From contig JAAOED010000006.1 in assembly GCA_016466735.1 (NCBI GenBank), positions 1 to 64,000 of the forward strand: DNA of 64,000 nt, given 5' to 3'. The translations under genes were made by a program, and so were the position numbers. This DNA comes from Weissella confusa (GTDB lineage: Bacteria > Bacillota > Bacilli > Lactobacillales > Lactobacillaceae). The notes under the pieces are model-generated. The model was not told the DNA's origin and ran no database searches. It saw only the letters and a list, made by a program, of their open reading frames with translations. Position 1 is the first letter of the stretch; every line of letters begins with the position of its first letter. Below, one piece after another: positions 1 through 8,857 of this stretch.

Positions 1-38
1 TTCAGCTTTTGTGACGCTGAAAGTTTTGCTCGTGGCAT
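1..38 (-). CDS. Probable transposase N-terminus (partial, runs off window)
   Basis: On the minus strand an ATG at 38-36 opens a frame reading MPRAKLSASQKL to the window edge. An AGGGGA Shine-Dalgarno lies 8 nt upstream. The start resembles the first residues of IS3-family (IS150-like) OrfA helix-turn-helix proteins, but only 12 residues are visible, so the family is a guess. The 16-bp arm hairpin just upstream and a TGTTATAG-type end at about 111 fit an insertion-sequence edge. The other end is outside the window and cannot be checked. Confidence 0.4.
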   Translation of the reverse strand, partial: MPRAKLSASQKL

Positions 39-46
39 ATAAAAAA

Positions 47-103
47 TCCCCTAGAGGTTGACTGGAAGAAATTATATTATTTCTTCCGTCAACCTCTAGG
101 GGA
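47..103 (-). promoter_or_regulatory. Long hairpin enclosing the ribosome binding site of the partial transposase-like gene
   Basis: Arms 47-62 and 88-103 are perfectly complementary over 16 bp. The stem continues for 9 more bp (64-72 with 79-87) after one bulged T, with a 6-nt loop. In the minus-strand transcript the 3' arm carries the AGGGGA ribosome binding site of the frame starting at 38. Read-through transcripts from outside would therefore hide the start, a known way for insertion sequences to limit transposase expression. The function is inferred; the structure is visible. Confidence 0.6.
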
Positions 104-207
104 CTATAACAAAAGCTGGTTTTTTTCTGCCCATCTGACAGGATATTAGTGTGTGAAATAATGCATTTGTGGTATATTAAGCCATATAAGACAAGGGGGA
201 TAATGAA

Positions 208-630
208 ATGTCTGAGGAACGAACGCTGGTTTTGATTAAGCCGGATGGTGTTGCGCGTGGTTTGATGGGAGAAGTCTTTTCACGCTTGGAACGCAAGGGA
301 TACAAGATTACGTCTTTGCTGATGACAGAAGCAACTGAAGATCAATTGCGTCGTCACTATGCCGAAAAGGTAAATGCACCTTATTTCCCAGAAATTCTAG
401 AATACATGACGAGCGGTCCATTAGTTGCCATGGTTGTGACGGGAACGAACATCGTGAAGAACTTCCGTGCAATGGCCGGTGTGACAAATCCAAGTGAGGC
501 GGCACCGGGTACAATTCGTGGCGATTATGGTCGTGATTGGGAAGATGGCGCGGTCCGTAACATCGTGCACAGTTCTGACAGTGTTGAAAACGCCGAACGC
601 GAAATTAGCATTTGGTTTGAAAATCACTAA
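208..630 (+). CDS. ndk: Nucleoside diphosphate kinase
   Basis: Transfers the gamma-phosphate of ATP to nucleoside diphosphates through a phospho-histidine, balancing NTP and dNTP pools in the cytoplasm. The 140-residue protein has the family N-terminus TLVLIKPDGV (residues 6-15), the GDYGRD segment near 106-110, and the catalytic histidine at about 121 in NIVHSSDS. Length is typical to slightly short. The ATG at 208 follows an AGGGGGA ribosome binding site. An extended -10 (TGG then TATATT at 173-178) lies upstream with no clear -35. It stands alone, between a probable insertion-sequence edge and an exporter gene with its own promoter. Confidence 0.95.
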   Translation: MSEERTLVLIKPDGVARGLMGEVFSRLERKGYKITSLLMTEATEDQLRRHYAEKVNAPYFPEILEYMTSGPLVAMVVTGTNIVKNFRAMAGVTNPSEAAPGTIRGDYGRDWEDGAVRNIVHSSDSVENAEREISIWFENH

Positions 631-635
631 AAATT

Positions 636-664
636 TTGACAAACTTGCATAAAATCTGTACAGT
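636..664 (+). promoter_or_regulatory. Promoter of the MFS exporter gene with a dyad over the -10
   Basis: TTGACA (636-641) and TACAGT (659-664) are separated by 17 nt, which predicts a start near 671. An inverted repeat TCTGTAC (655-661) / GTACAGA (680-686) overlaps the -10 and the start site, so a repressor could bind here. Confidence 0.7.
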
Positions 665-711
665 AATACGAGTTGTTACGTACAGATAGCACAATTTTTT
701 GTGCCGAACAT

Positions 712-756
712 AGAGGCGAACATCATTTCTGATAGGGATGATGGGCGCCTTTTATT
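712..756 (+). terminator. Intrinsic terminator or attenuator in the leader of the MFS gene
   Basis: GGCG pairs with CGCC and the inner CATCAT with ATGATG, followed by a T-rich tract at 750-756. It lies between the promoter at 636-664 and the ribosome binding site at 762-767, inside the predicted leader. It may therefore act as an attenuator rather than only as a terminator of ndk transcription. A second small hairpin (GCACAA/TTGTGC) lies just before it at about 689-704. Confidence 0.55.
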
Positions 757-773
757 TGTTTAAGGAGGGAATT

Positions 774-2123
774 ATGCAGGCAAAAGAATGGCATGTATTA
801 CGAGCGGTCATCGCCGCTGGTATCATGAGTTTTAGTGGGGTGTTGATTGAAACGTCGATGAATGTTACGTTTCCAACCTTGATGAACGAGTTTCAGACTG
901 ATGCAAATGGCGTGCAATGGGTGACGACGGGATATTTGCTAGCCATCGCCGTGGTTGTGCCACTTTCAGCATTTTTAATTCGAAATTATTCACCGCGTCG
1001 ACTATTTATCATTGCTAACCTACTGTTCTTAGCAGGCGTCATTTTAGATGGCTTTGCGCCTAATCTAGTAATTCTTCTGGCAGGGCGTGTCTTCCAAGGA
1101 ATTGGAACAGGAATTGCATTGCCACTGATGTTTGACATTATCTTGACAAAATCACCACTTGATCGACGTGGGGTGATGATGGGAATCGGGACGATGACCA
1201 CGTCGATTGCACCCGCTATCGGGCCGACGTACGGTGGTGTTCTGCTAAATAGTTTGGGTTGGCGTTCAATCTTCTGGTTCCTGATTGTTTTGTTGCTTGC
1301 TTCATTGGTAATGGGTTTGACGAGTATGCCGGTTGAAACAGTTAAGCGAACGGAAAGTTTTGCTTTCGGAGCATTTGTTTTTCTAGGCATGGGATTGGGC
1401 TTGTTGTTGATGGCCGTTGAACGACTATCATTAGCGTTTCTAATTGCTGCGATTGTCTTACTGGTGGTATTCGTATTCCTGAACAAGCGTCGCCAACTAT
1501 TAAACCTGTCTATTTTGCGTCATTCTCGTTATGATCGCCTAATGATTAGTTTTCTGGTCTATCAAGCGATTCTTCTAGGCCTATCATTTATCTTGCCTAA
1601 CTACTTGCAACTTGGTTTGGGACGTACGGCAACCGCCGCTGGCTTGTTTATGTTCCCGGGAGCAGTTATTGGTTCTGTGTTGGCCCCAGTGTCAGGACGT
1701 GTATTGGATAAGTTTGGCGCGGTTAAGCCGATTTTGTTTGGTCTTAGCATTGCAACGTTGGCAATGATTTTGATGGCCGTTTTCTTCAAGGATTTGTCTT
1801 TCTGGACATTGATGTTGACACACATGTTGCTGATGGTTGGTATCGGATTCTCGTATGCAAACTTGATGACAATTACGTTATCTAGTTTGGCACCTAGTGA
1901 AAATGCTGATGGTAATAGTGTTTTGAACACATTGCAGCAATTTGTTGGCGCAAGCGCAACGGCAATCGTGGCCCAAATCTTTGCTTCAGCAACTGATCAC
2001 CACGTTGTGCATGGTGTTGTGACAGGCTCGCAATCAGGGGTTGTTTTCTTAACCGTTTTGATGATTATTTCAATTTTTGCCTTTTTCACCGTGATGCGTA
2101 GCGTTAAAAAGGTTGCAGATTAA
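774..2123 (+). CDS. MFS drug-type efflux transporter (DHA2-like)
   Basis: A 449-residue polytopic membrane protein of the major facilitator superfamily. It most resembles drug:H+ antiporters of the EmrB/LmrB (DHA2) group: the TTGYLLA and GRVFQGIGTGIALPL motifs (motif C-like region) sit in the N-terminal half, with many hydrophobic segments throughout. The start is taken at 774 behind a strong AAGGAGGG; an in-frame ATG at 738 lies inside the terminator hairpin and has no ribosome binding site. Substrate is unknown. The structured leader and a dyad over the promoter suggest inducible expression. It is monocistronic, closed by a terminator at 2137-2170. Confidence 0.85.
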   Translation: MQAKEWHVLRAVIAAGIMSFSGVLIETSMNVTFPTLMNEFQTDANGVQWVTTGYLLAIAVVVPLSAFLIRNYSPRRLFIIANLLFLAGVILDGFAPNLVILLAGRVFQGIGTGIALPLMFDIILTKSPLDRRGVMMGIGTMTTSIAPAIGPTYGGVLLNSLGWRSIFWFLIVLLLASLVMGLTSMPVETVKRTESFAFGAFVFLGMGLGLLLMAVERLSLAFLIAAIVLLVVFVFLNKRRQLLNLSILRHSRYDRLMISFLVYQAILLGLSFILPNYLQLGLGRTATAAGLFMFPGAVIGSVLAPVSGRVLDKFGAVKPILFGLSIATLAMILMAVFFKDLSFWTLMLTHMLLMVGIGFSYANLMTITLSSLAPSENADGNSVLNTLQQFVGASATAIVAQIFASATDHHVVHGVVTGSQSGVVFLTVLMIISIFAFFTVMRSVKKVAD

Positions 2124-2136
2124 TATTAAATTTCGC

Positions 2137-2170
2137 AGCTCCTGGCCAATTTTTGGTCCAGGGGCTTTTA
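2137..2170 (+). terminator. Terminator after the MFS gene
   Basis: AGCTCCTGG pairs with CCAGGGGCT, followed by a short T tract. Confidence 0.75.
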
Positions 2171-2252
2171 GTTTACATAATATTTCTATGCGAAAAATGA
2201 AACCTTGATTTATCAGGGGTTAAGGACCGTCAATGGGGGTTGACAAACTTGC

Positions 2253-2280
2253 TTGCATATTGTGCATTCAAGCGTATAAT
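2253..2280 (+). promoter_or_regulatory. Promoter of dnaG-rpoD
   Basis: TTGCAT (2253-2258) and a perfect TATAAT (2275-2280) with a 16-nt spacer. A TTGACA at 2240-2245 is too far from this -10 to pair with it. Confidence 0.6.
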
Positions 2281-2319
2281 TATAAGAGCTGGAAATGGTC
2301 ATTTTTAGAGTTGGGGGTG

Positions 2320-4227
2320 ATGACAATCGCAACACGTATTCCAGAACAGTTGGTCGAAGAAATTCGACAACGTGTTAATATCGTTGATGTCATTTCGCCG
2401 TATGTACAACTGAAGAAACAGGGGCGTAATCTGTTTGGGCTTTGCCCATTCCACGATGAACGAACACCCTCTTTCTCGGTTAATGAAGATAAACAAATTT
2501 ACCACTGCTTCTCATGCGGTCGTGGTGGTAACGTCTTTAGTTTTATCATGGATATCGATAATGCAACTTTCCCACAGGCCGTGGCAAAGGTTGCCCCATT
2601 TGCGGGTGTTGATTTAGATGCGTCATACACATCTGATGAAGCAGCGGAAGTGGTTGATCCACAAATTAAGGCGTTGCGTGAGCTATACGCAGACGCAACA
2701 AAGTTGTACCACCACTTGTTGGTTAATACTGAGGCAGGTGAAGGTGCCCTTGATTACCTACATAATCGAGGCTTGGATGATGGGACGATTGATGCATTTA
2801 TGCTCGGGTTTGCACCTGAAAATGATGTGTTAATTAACTATTTCCAAGAACAACAAGTAGATTATCAGTTGCTGCGATCATCAGAATTGTTCATTGAATG
2901 GGATGATGGGACGTTGCACGATCGCTTTACGAATCGTGTACTCTTCACGATTCGTGATAGTGCTGGACACCCTATTGCGTTTTCTGGTCGTCGATTGTCA
3001 AACGATGATTCGCAAGCAAAGTATATGAATTCACCTGAGAGTCCTTTATTTAATAAGTCGCAAGAGTTGTTTAATTTGGACCTCGCTAAAGGTGCCATTC
3101 GTAAGCAGAAACATGCAGTTGTTTTTGAAGGGTTTATGGACGTTATTGCGGCGTTCCAAGCCGGTGTTCAAAACGGTGTTGCCTCAATGGGAACGTCTTT
3201 GACACCAGAACAAGTTCAAGTTCTCTCGCGTATGGCTGACAACGTTTCGATTAGTTATGATTCTGACGCTGCTGGTCAAAAGGCAACAAAGCGTGCTTTG
3301 GACCTTGTAGCGCAAAATGGACACATCTCGGCCAATGTCATCCACATTCCGGATAACCAAGACCCTGATGAATTCTTGCGTTCGAATGATGTGAGCGCAT
3401 TCTTGAATGTGTTGTCACACAACACTGAAGACCCGGTTGCATTTAACATTCGTTACTTGAAGACGGATCGTAACCTCAATAATCAAACGGAGTTGTTTGC
3501 TTATGTGAGTGATGTGCTGGCAGTTATTGCAACAGTTTCAGAGCCTGTTATGCGCGAGACTTATTTGCGCGAAATTTCTGACGAATTCAACATTGGGATG
3601 GAGGCGTTACAAGATCAGCTTCGACCATTGTTATTGCAGCAACAGGCAAATCGTTCAAACCCGAGATCTAATAGTAACCGTCAGTCAGGTTACCGCCGAC
3701 CAGAACCAAATTATCCGGTCGCGCCAAATGGAGATTGGCAAGCAGATGCACCGGCACCTATTCCGGCGCCAACACCACGAACAATTTCACGTCTTGAAAA
3801 AGCTGAACGAATGTTGTTAGCTTGGATGCTACGTGATAATGATGTTTGGTTGCAAGTAACGGGGACACCAGACTTTACGTTTGTCGATGTCTCATACGAA
3901 ACATTGTTGATGCTGGCCACCGGTTACCGTGAGACGCATGGTAACGAGCCAATTGTTGATATGGCAGGCTTCATGGACTTTGTTCAAAAGCCGGAATTGA
4001 CCCGTATTTTGGCAACACTTGATGACTTTGATGACGAATTATTCGCTGATCGTAGTCAAGTTGGCATGTATATTCAATTTATTAGCCATGATGCACCATT
4101 ATCTGATAGAATTAATAGGTTACAGCGTCAGATTAAAGAAGCTAATCAAATGCACAATGACGCACTTGTTGCTCAACTTAGTGTTGAGTATATGGCTGCG
4201 TTACGTGAACAACAGACCCACAAGTAA
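2320..4227 (+). CDS. dnaG: DNA primase
   Basis: Synthesises RNA primers at the replication fork together with the DnaB-type helicase. The 635-residue protein has an N-terminal CHC2 zinc finger (C42, H45, C63, C66), a TOPRIM core (EGFMD and the YDSDAAG metal-binding segment), a proline-rich linker near 460-485, and a C-terminal helicase-interaction domain. The frame is open from 2233, but the conserved sequence begins at [10 protein letters not shown], so ATG 2320 is used. GTG 2317 is possible because the G-rich ribosome binding site lies very close. It is followed 14 nt later by rpoD, the conserved macromolecular-synthesis operon order. Confidence 0.95.
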   Translation: MTIATRIPEQLVEEIRQRVNIVDVISPYVQLKKQGRNLFGLCPFHDERTPSFSVNEDKQIYHCFSCGRGGNVFSFIMDIDNATFPQAVAKVAPFAGVDLDASYTSDEAAEVVDPQIKALRELYADATKLYHHLLVNTEAGEGALDYLHNRGLDDGTIDAFMLGFAPENDVLINYFQEQQVDYQLLRSSELFIEWDDGTLHDRFTNRVLFTIRDSAGHPIAFSGRRLSNDDSQAKYMNSPESPLFNKSQELFNLDLAKGAIRKQKHAVVFEGFMDVIAAFQAGVQNGVASMGTSLTPEQVQVLSRMADNVSISYDSDAAGQKATKRALDLVAQNGHISANVIHIPDNQDPDEFLRSNDVSAFLNVLSHNTEDPVAFNIRYLKTDRNLNNQTELFAYVSDVLAVIATVSEPVMRETYLREISDEFNIGMEALQDQLRPLLLQQQANRSNPRSNSNRQSGYRRPEPNYPVAPNGDWQADAPAPIPAPTPRTISRLEKAERMLLAWMLRDNDVWLQVTGTPDFTFVDVSYETLLMLATGYRETHGNEPIVDMAGFMDFVQKPELTRILATLDDFDDELFADRSQVGMYIQFISHDAPLSDRINRLQRQIKEANQMHNDALVAQLSVEYMAALREQQTHK

Positions 4228-4241
4228 TTAAGGAGGCCGCT

Positions 4242-5375
4242 ATGGCAGAAAAGCAAGCACCAATTTCAGCAAAGTTTGATCAAGCTGAATTTGATAAGGC
4301 AGTTAAGAACATCATCAAGGAGTTCAAGGCCGACAAGGAAATTAAAGAAAATGCTCTCCAAGATGCTTTGGTAAAGCCAATGCGTTTGAACGCTGATCAA
4401 ATCGATGAACTATACGAGAAGATTGAATCAGCTGGTATCTCTGTCGTTGATGAAAACGGCGAACCAACCGCACGTGCGCTTGAAAACAAGAAGACAAAGT
4501 TGTCAGAAAAGGAGTTGAAGCAAGCTGCTGATGCACCTACTGGCATGAAGATTAATGACCCAGTTCGTATGTACCTAAAGGAAATCGGACGTGTGTCATT
4601 GTTGACAGGTGACGAAGAAGTTGCTTTGGCCGAGCGTATCGAGCAAGGTGATGAGACGGCTAAGCAAGAATTGGCAGAAGCTAACTTGCGTTTGGTTGTT
4701 TCTATTGCTAAGCGTTACGTTGGTCGTGGTATGCAATTCTTGGATCTGATTCAAGAAGGAAACATGGGATTGATGAAGGCCGTTGAGAAGTTTGACTACC
4801 GCAAGGGATTTAAGTTCTCAACTTATGCGACTTGGTGGATTCGTCAAGCGATTACTCGTGCAATCGCCGACCAAGCTCGTACAATCCGTATTCCTGTGCA
4901 CATGGTTGAAACAATCAACAAGTTGATTCGTATTCAACGTAACTTGTTGCAAGACTTGGGTCGCGAACCTACGCCTGAAGAAATCGGTGCCGAAATGGAC
5001 ATCGTAACTGACAAGGTCCGTGATATCTTGAAGATTGCACAAGAGCCAGTTTCATTGGAAACACCAATCGGTGAAGAGGATGATTCACACTTGGGAGACT
5101 TCATTGAAGATAATGAAGCCATTTCACCTGCTGATTCAGCTGCTTACCAAATGCTTAAGGAACAATTGGAATCAGTTTTGGACACGTTGACTGATCGTGA
5201 AGAGAACGTTTTGCGTTTGCGTTTCGGTTTGGAAGATGGTCGCACGCGTACTTTGGAAGAAGTTGGGAAGGTATTTGGGGTTACCCGTGAGCGTATCCGT
5301 CAAATCGAAGCTAAGGCACTTCGTAAGTTGCGCCACCCATCACGTTCAAAGCAATTGCGTGATTTCTTGGATTAA
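4242..5375 (+). CDS. rpoD: RNA polymerase primary sigma factor (SigA)
   Basis: The housekeeping sigma-70 factor that directs RNA polymerase to most promoters. In 377 residues it shows a short region 1.1-like acidic/basic N-terminus, [13 protein letters not shown] (region 1.2), the core-binding and -10 recognition region 2 ([46 protein letters not shown]), region 3, and region 4.2 ([20 protein letters not shown]). It has no large non-conserved insert, as is usual in Firmicutes. A strong AAGGAGG precedes ATG 4242. It is co-transcribed with dnaG and ends at a clear terminator. Confidence 0.97.
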   Translation: MAEKQAPISAKFDQAEFDKAVKNIIKEFKADKEIKENALQDALVKPMRLNADQIDELYEKIESAGISVVDENGEPTARALENKKTKLSEKELKQAADAPTGMKINDPVRMYLKEIGRVSLLTGDEEVALAERIEQGDETAKQELAEANLRLVVSIAKRYVGRGMQFLDLIQEGNMGLMKAVEKFDYRKGFKFSTYATWWIRQAITRAIADQARTIRIPVHMVETINKLIRIQRNLLQDLGREPTPEEIGAEMDIVTDKVRDILKIAQEPVSLETPIGEEDDSHLGDFIEDNEAISPADSAAYQMLKEQLESVLDTLTDREENVLRLRFGLEDGRTRTLEEVGKVFGVTRERIRQIEAKALRKLRHPSRSKQLRDFLD

Positions 5376-5388
5376 TTAAAGCAAATTG

Positions 5389-5425
5389 AAAAGGGCGGGG
5401 GCATGCACCTCGTCCTTTCTTTTTT
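5389..5425 (+). terminator. Terminator of dnaG-rpoD
   Basis: AAAGGGCG pairs with CGTCCTTT, then a run of T residues (5418-5425). Confidence 0.75.
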
Positions 5426-5445
5426 GTTGGAGCATGGAGCAGACA

Positions 5446-6414
5446 ATGAAAAAAATACTCTTTGGATTGGTGGCTGTGTTGTTAACGTTTACAAGTATGC
5501 AACGCGTTTCCGCAGATGATGCTGCGCCATATACGGTGACACCTGCAATTCCTAAAACACAATTAAATAGCCAGAACAAGAATTATCTCGACTTATTGCT
5601 TAATCCAAATCAAGTTGAATCGCTGTCATTTGATGTTACAAACAACGAGAACAAAGAACTGTCATTAACGATTGTGCCAGGTTCGGCCTCTACGTCACCT
5701 CTAGGTCAGGTTTTGTATGATGATCAAAAGGTTATTGGTAACGTCGGCCCCCAGATGGAAACATTAATTCATTTGGATCAAACGACAATTAAGGTGGCAC
5801 CTAAGACGACTGCAAAGGTGACTGGTTCATTAACGATGCCGAATACGCCTGTAAACGGTATTATTGCTGGTGGGGTGACCTTTTCACAAGCGGGAGCCGT
5901 AAAAAAAGATGCTGTTGAAACGACTGTCGCGGTTTTGGCTCGTAATACTCGTGATTTACCAGCAACGTCAGCTGAATTGCACGCAGTTTCGTATGAAACG
6001 GTGAATAAGCAAACGGGGTTCGCAGTAGCCTTTGCAAATACATCTGGTTCATTTATTAATAATGCGACGTTGGTTACGAAAGTTATTGAGGTCGCCACTA
6101 ATAAAACGGTTTTAACTGGTACGCGTCACAATGTGCAAATGGCGCCTAACTCAACGATGACTTACTGGGTTAAAAATACTATGGCGGAATTAAAAGGTGG
6201 CAAATATCGCATACAGGTGAAAGCTGACTGGACAAATACTAGCCAAACATTTCAAAAGGAGATAGCGCTTCCTAAAACCGCAAAACAAAGTGGTCATAAG
6301 TCGAAGGCTGTGCCTTTTAAGGCGGCTTTGCTATACGCACTGGGCTTGTTGGTGATTGTCGGGGCTGTGATACTGACGATTTTCCTGAAAAACAAGCGAT
6401 TCTTAGTGAAATAG
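5446..6414 (+). CDS. DUF916/DUF3324 surface protein (WxL-interacting type)
   Basis: A 322-residue membrane-anchored extracellular protein. It has a signal peptide ending near VSADDAAPY, an N-terminal DUF916 domain (now WxLIP peptidoglycan-binding), a C-terminal DUF3324 domain (WxLIP host-binding), a transmembrane helix near 290-315 and a short basic tail. Proteins of this family bridge WxL proteins and the cell wall in other Firmicutes. ATG 5446 is preferred because GGAG lies 6-9 nt upstream; in-frame starts further up lie in or near the rpoD terminator. A paralogue follows at 6530. No WxL-domain protein is encoded nearby, so the partner is unknown. Confidence 0.8.
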   Translation: MKKILFGLVAVLLTFTSMQRVSADDAAPYTVTPAIPKTQLNSQNKNYLDLLLNPNQVESLSFDVTNNENKELSLTIVPGSASTSPLGQVLYDDQKVIGNVGPQMETLIHLDQTTIKVAPKTTAKVTGSLTMPNTPVNGIIAGGVTFSQAGAVKKDAVETTVAVLARNTRDLPATSAELHAVSYETVNKQTGFAVAFANTSGSFINNATLVTKVIEVATNKTVLTGTRHNVQMAPNSTMTYWVKNTMAELKGGKYRIQVKADWTNTSQTFQKEIALPKTAKQSGHKSKAVPFKAALLYALGLLVIVGAVILTIFLKNKRFLVK

Positions 6415-6529
6415 AACATCTTTTTTCAAAACTATCCGGTACTGTATTCCTATAAAGCGTACTTCCGTGCATTTTAAGAAAAAAGCCATTATAATTACGT
6501 ATAATAAGCGAAATAGGGGTTTATGGGTT

Positions 6530-7549
6530 ATGAAATTGCGACATGCAGTTTATGCAGCGATGGCGACGCTGGCATTGTTTGGACTATCAAAGCCGGTGTC
6601 AGCTGACACGCTGCCAGCGTACGACATTACAGCAGACATTCCAGCGTCTCAAATCGATAAGAATAATTTGTCATCAATCGACTTGAAGTTAGCGCCAGGT
6701 CAAAAAGAACAAGTCACGTTCTACATTAAGAACAATACTGATTCAGAAATGACGTTGCGTATGACAGGTGGTACGGCTACGACGCGTGAGAACGGTAAGA
6801 TAAATTACGTGACAGGTAGTCAAAACGTTACCGGAAACGTGCCATATAAGGTCGGCGATACAATTGATATTCAAAGTAGTGTTACAATTCCTGCAAAAGG
6901 ACAAACATCAGTGCAGGGAACGATTACGATGCCAGATCAATCATTTGTGGGACAACTAGTGGGTGGTGTCTCATTTGTACGAACAACGACATCAAACACG
7001 GCATCTGAAATTCCGGTTATCTTACAAAACGATACAACGTCAGTTAAGCCGGTTCTAAAGGTGGGCAAGGCCAGCCTAAGTGATTTGTCATCAAATCGTG
7101 TATTGGGCGTGGTTTTGCGCAACAAGGCAAACACTTTGGTAAAGGATGCCACGGTTACAACGAGCGTGACGGATAAGAATGATAAGGTGGTTTACGAAAA
7201 AGACGGTAAGGTCGACATCGCACCGCAATCAAGCTTCACATTCGACATTAAGAAGAACCTTAAGTCAATTAAGGTTGGCACTTATAAGGTTCATGTGACT
7301 GTTGCTTCAGGTGATGTTAAAACAACTGAAACGCGCACGATGAAGGTTACTGCTGCGCAAGTTGCGCAATTAGCAGGCCAACAAGTAAGCTCAGCCGATG
7401 ATTGGAAAAATCCAGCTAACTGGTGGAAGTTGTTGATTTGGCCAATCGTTGTCTTTGTGGTTGTGTTCTTGGCAGGTCGTTACCTATTGCCAAAGCGCCG
7501 TCGCAAGCACAATGGTCCGCGCGAGGATTTGAAGCGTAAGGACGATTAA
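6530..7549 (+). CDS. DUF916/DUF3324 surface protein, paralogue of the preceding gene
   Basis: A 339-residue exported protein with the same architecture as its neighbour: signal peptide cleaved near VSADTLPAY, a DUF916-type domain beginning YDITADIPASQ, a DUF3324-type domain, a membrane helix (LLIWPIVVFVVVFLAGRYLL) and a long basic cytoplasmic tail. The frame is open from 6467, but the signal peptide begins at MKLRHAVYAAM, so ATG 6530 is used; AGGGG lies about 10 nt upstream. A TATAAT at 6500-6505 suggests a promoter of its own. Function is inferred to be surface attachment or adhesion together with the preceding gene. Confidence 0.8.
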   Translation: MKLRHAVYAAMATLALFGLSKPVSADTLPAYDITADIPASQIDKNNLSSIDLKLAPGQKEQVTFYIKNNTDSEMTLRMTGGTATTRENGKINYVTGSQNVTGNVPYKVGDTIDIQSSVTIPAKGQTSVQGTITMPDQSFVGQLVGGVSFVRTTTSNTASEIPVILQNDTTSVKPVLKVGKASLSDLSSNRVLGVVLRNKANTLVKDATVTTSVTDKNDKVVYEKDGKVDIAPQSSFTFDIKKNLKSIKVGTYKVHVTVASGDVKTTETRTMKVTAAQVAQLAGQQVSSADDWKNPANWWKLLIWPIVVFVVVFLAGRYLLPKRRRKHNGPREDLKRKDD

Positions 7550-7561
7550 TGGATTGTCCCG

Positions 7562-7596
7562 AAAGAGATTAGTCAGCAGACTGATCTCTTTTTTAT
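7562..7596 (+). terminator. Terminator after the DUF916 pair
   Basis: AAGAGATTAGTC pairs with GACTGATCTCTT, followed by TTTTTT. Confidence 0.85.
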
Positions 7597-7706
7597 TTCA
7601 CAAGCTTGTGAATAAAAAACGATGCATTTCGACTTTGGATGTCTAAAAATAGGCGTTTTAAAACTATAAAAATACATTTTTTCACAAAATAGATTGCTCA
7701 AAATGC

Positions 7707-7734
7707 TTGCATTACATCTTTAAAGGCTTACAAT
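7707..7734 (+). promoter_or_regulatory. Promoter of the DMT transporter gene
   Basis: TTGCAT (7707-7712) and TACAAT (7729-7734) with a 16-nt spacer, about 45 nt before the GTG start. Confidence 0.6.
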
Positions 7735-7780
7735 AATAAAGCATTCATTAATAACGATTTTATTTTTTAGGAGAAGAACA

Positions 7781-8734
7781 GTGAATTTTGTATTTCTAGG
7801 TTTGTCATTGTTTGCTGGTTTCATGCTTGCGAACCAAAACCCAATTAACGCTGATATGAAGAAGGTGGTGGGCTCACCATTTATCTCAGCAGCTATTTCA
7901 TTTTTGGTTGGTTCAGTCTTTTTGGCAATTGTCAGTGCCGTTAAGTCACACCAAGTATTTCCAACAATGGCTTTCATTCAATCAAATCCAGCATGGATTT
8001 GGTTGGGTGGTGTACTAGGTGCCATTTATTTGACATCAAACGTGTTGTTATTCCCACGTTTGGGCGCAATCCAAACAGTTGTTTTGCCAATCCTTGGTCA
8101 AATTTTGATGGGTACGCTCATTGACACGTTTGGCTGGTTTGGATCACAACCAATTCCTTTGACGGCACTGCGTGTCATCGGTGTGATTGTTTTGATTGCT
8201 GGTGTGGTCGTTGCAGTTGTTTTGCCAAACGTCTTGAACAAGGATGTTGAAGCAATGGATAAGGCAATCCAAGCGAAGGAAACGCACACTGAATTGCTAG
8301 GTTGGCGTGTATGGGCTATTATTGCTGGTGCATTCTCAGCCATGCAACAAGCCATCAACGGTCGCTTGGGTGCTTTGTTACACGCACCTGCCCAAGGATC
8401 ATTTATTTCATTCTTTGTTGGTTTTATCTTGATTACGATTGTTGCATTGATCGTGGACAAGCGTTTGCCAAAGATGTCAGAATTGAAGCAAGCTAAGAGC
8501 TGGAACTGGCTCGGTGGTATTCTTGGTGGTTTGTTCGTCTTCGCCAGCGTTTTGTCAGTACCTCAAATTGGTGCTGGATTGACGATTACGATGGGATTGA
8601 TTGGTCAAATCGTTGGATCTATGTTGGTTCAACAATTCGGCTGGTGGCGTTCAGCTAAGATTAGCGTGTCACGGATCCAAATCCTAGGTGTTATTGTGAT
8701 GGCTGCTGGTGTGGTCTCCATTAAGTTCCTATAA
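7781..8734 (+). CDS. DMT-family transporter, fused double DUF606 (YdcZ-like)
   Basis: A 317-residue integral membrane protein with about ten hydrophobic segments. It is made of two related halves, each resembling the short DUF606/YdcZ proteins that often occur as adjacent half-size genes; NQNPINADMKKVVGSP in the first half matches AINGRLGALLHAPAQGS in the second. Here the two are fused. The start is GTG 7781, behind AGGAGA. Substrate is unknown; the drug/metabolite transporter superfamily covers metabolite and drug export. It is monocistronic with its own promoter and terminator. Confidence 0.85.
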   Translation: MNFVFLGLSLFAGFMLANQNPINADMKKVVGSPFISAAISFLVGSVFLAIVSAVKSHQVFPTMAFIQSNPAWIWLGGVLGAIYLTSNVLLFPRLGAIQTVVLPILGQILMGTLIDTFGWFGSQPIPLTALRVIGVIVLIAGVVVAVVLPNVLNKDVEAMDKAIQAKETHTELLGWRVWAIIAGAFSAMQQAINGRLGALLHAPAQGSFISFFVGFILITIVALIVDKRLPKMSELKQAKSWNWLGGILGGLFVFASVLSVPQIGAGLTITMGLIGQIVGSMLVQQFGWWRSAKISVSRIQILGVIVMAAGVVSIKFL

Positions 8735-8748
8735 TAATTGAAATTATT

Positions 8749-8784
8749 AAACCAGAACCGCATTATTGGTTCTGGTTTTTTGTT
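8749..8784 (+). terminator. Terminator after the DMT gene
   Basis: AACCAGAACC pairs with GGTTCTGGTT, followed by a T run. Confidence 0.9.
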
Positions 8785-8857
8785 TGTGAATTGAGAGTGA
8801 CGAGTCGGGCAGAGTTTGATACACTAAGCACATTATGTTTTTCAGAAAGGGGTAAGT

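Noticed and set aside
738-773. In-frame ATG 738 as start of the first MFS exporter
   Set aside because: It lies inside the terminator hairpin and has no ribosome binding site; ATG 774 follows AAGGAGGG.
986-1486. Long antisense open frame within the MFS gene
   Set aside because: It lies fully inside a well-supported gene, has no ribosome binding site and is a frame shadow of hydrophobic codons; similar shadows (for example 5778-6098, 8098-8460, 25349-25810) were dropped.
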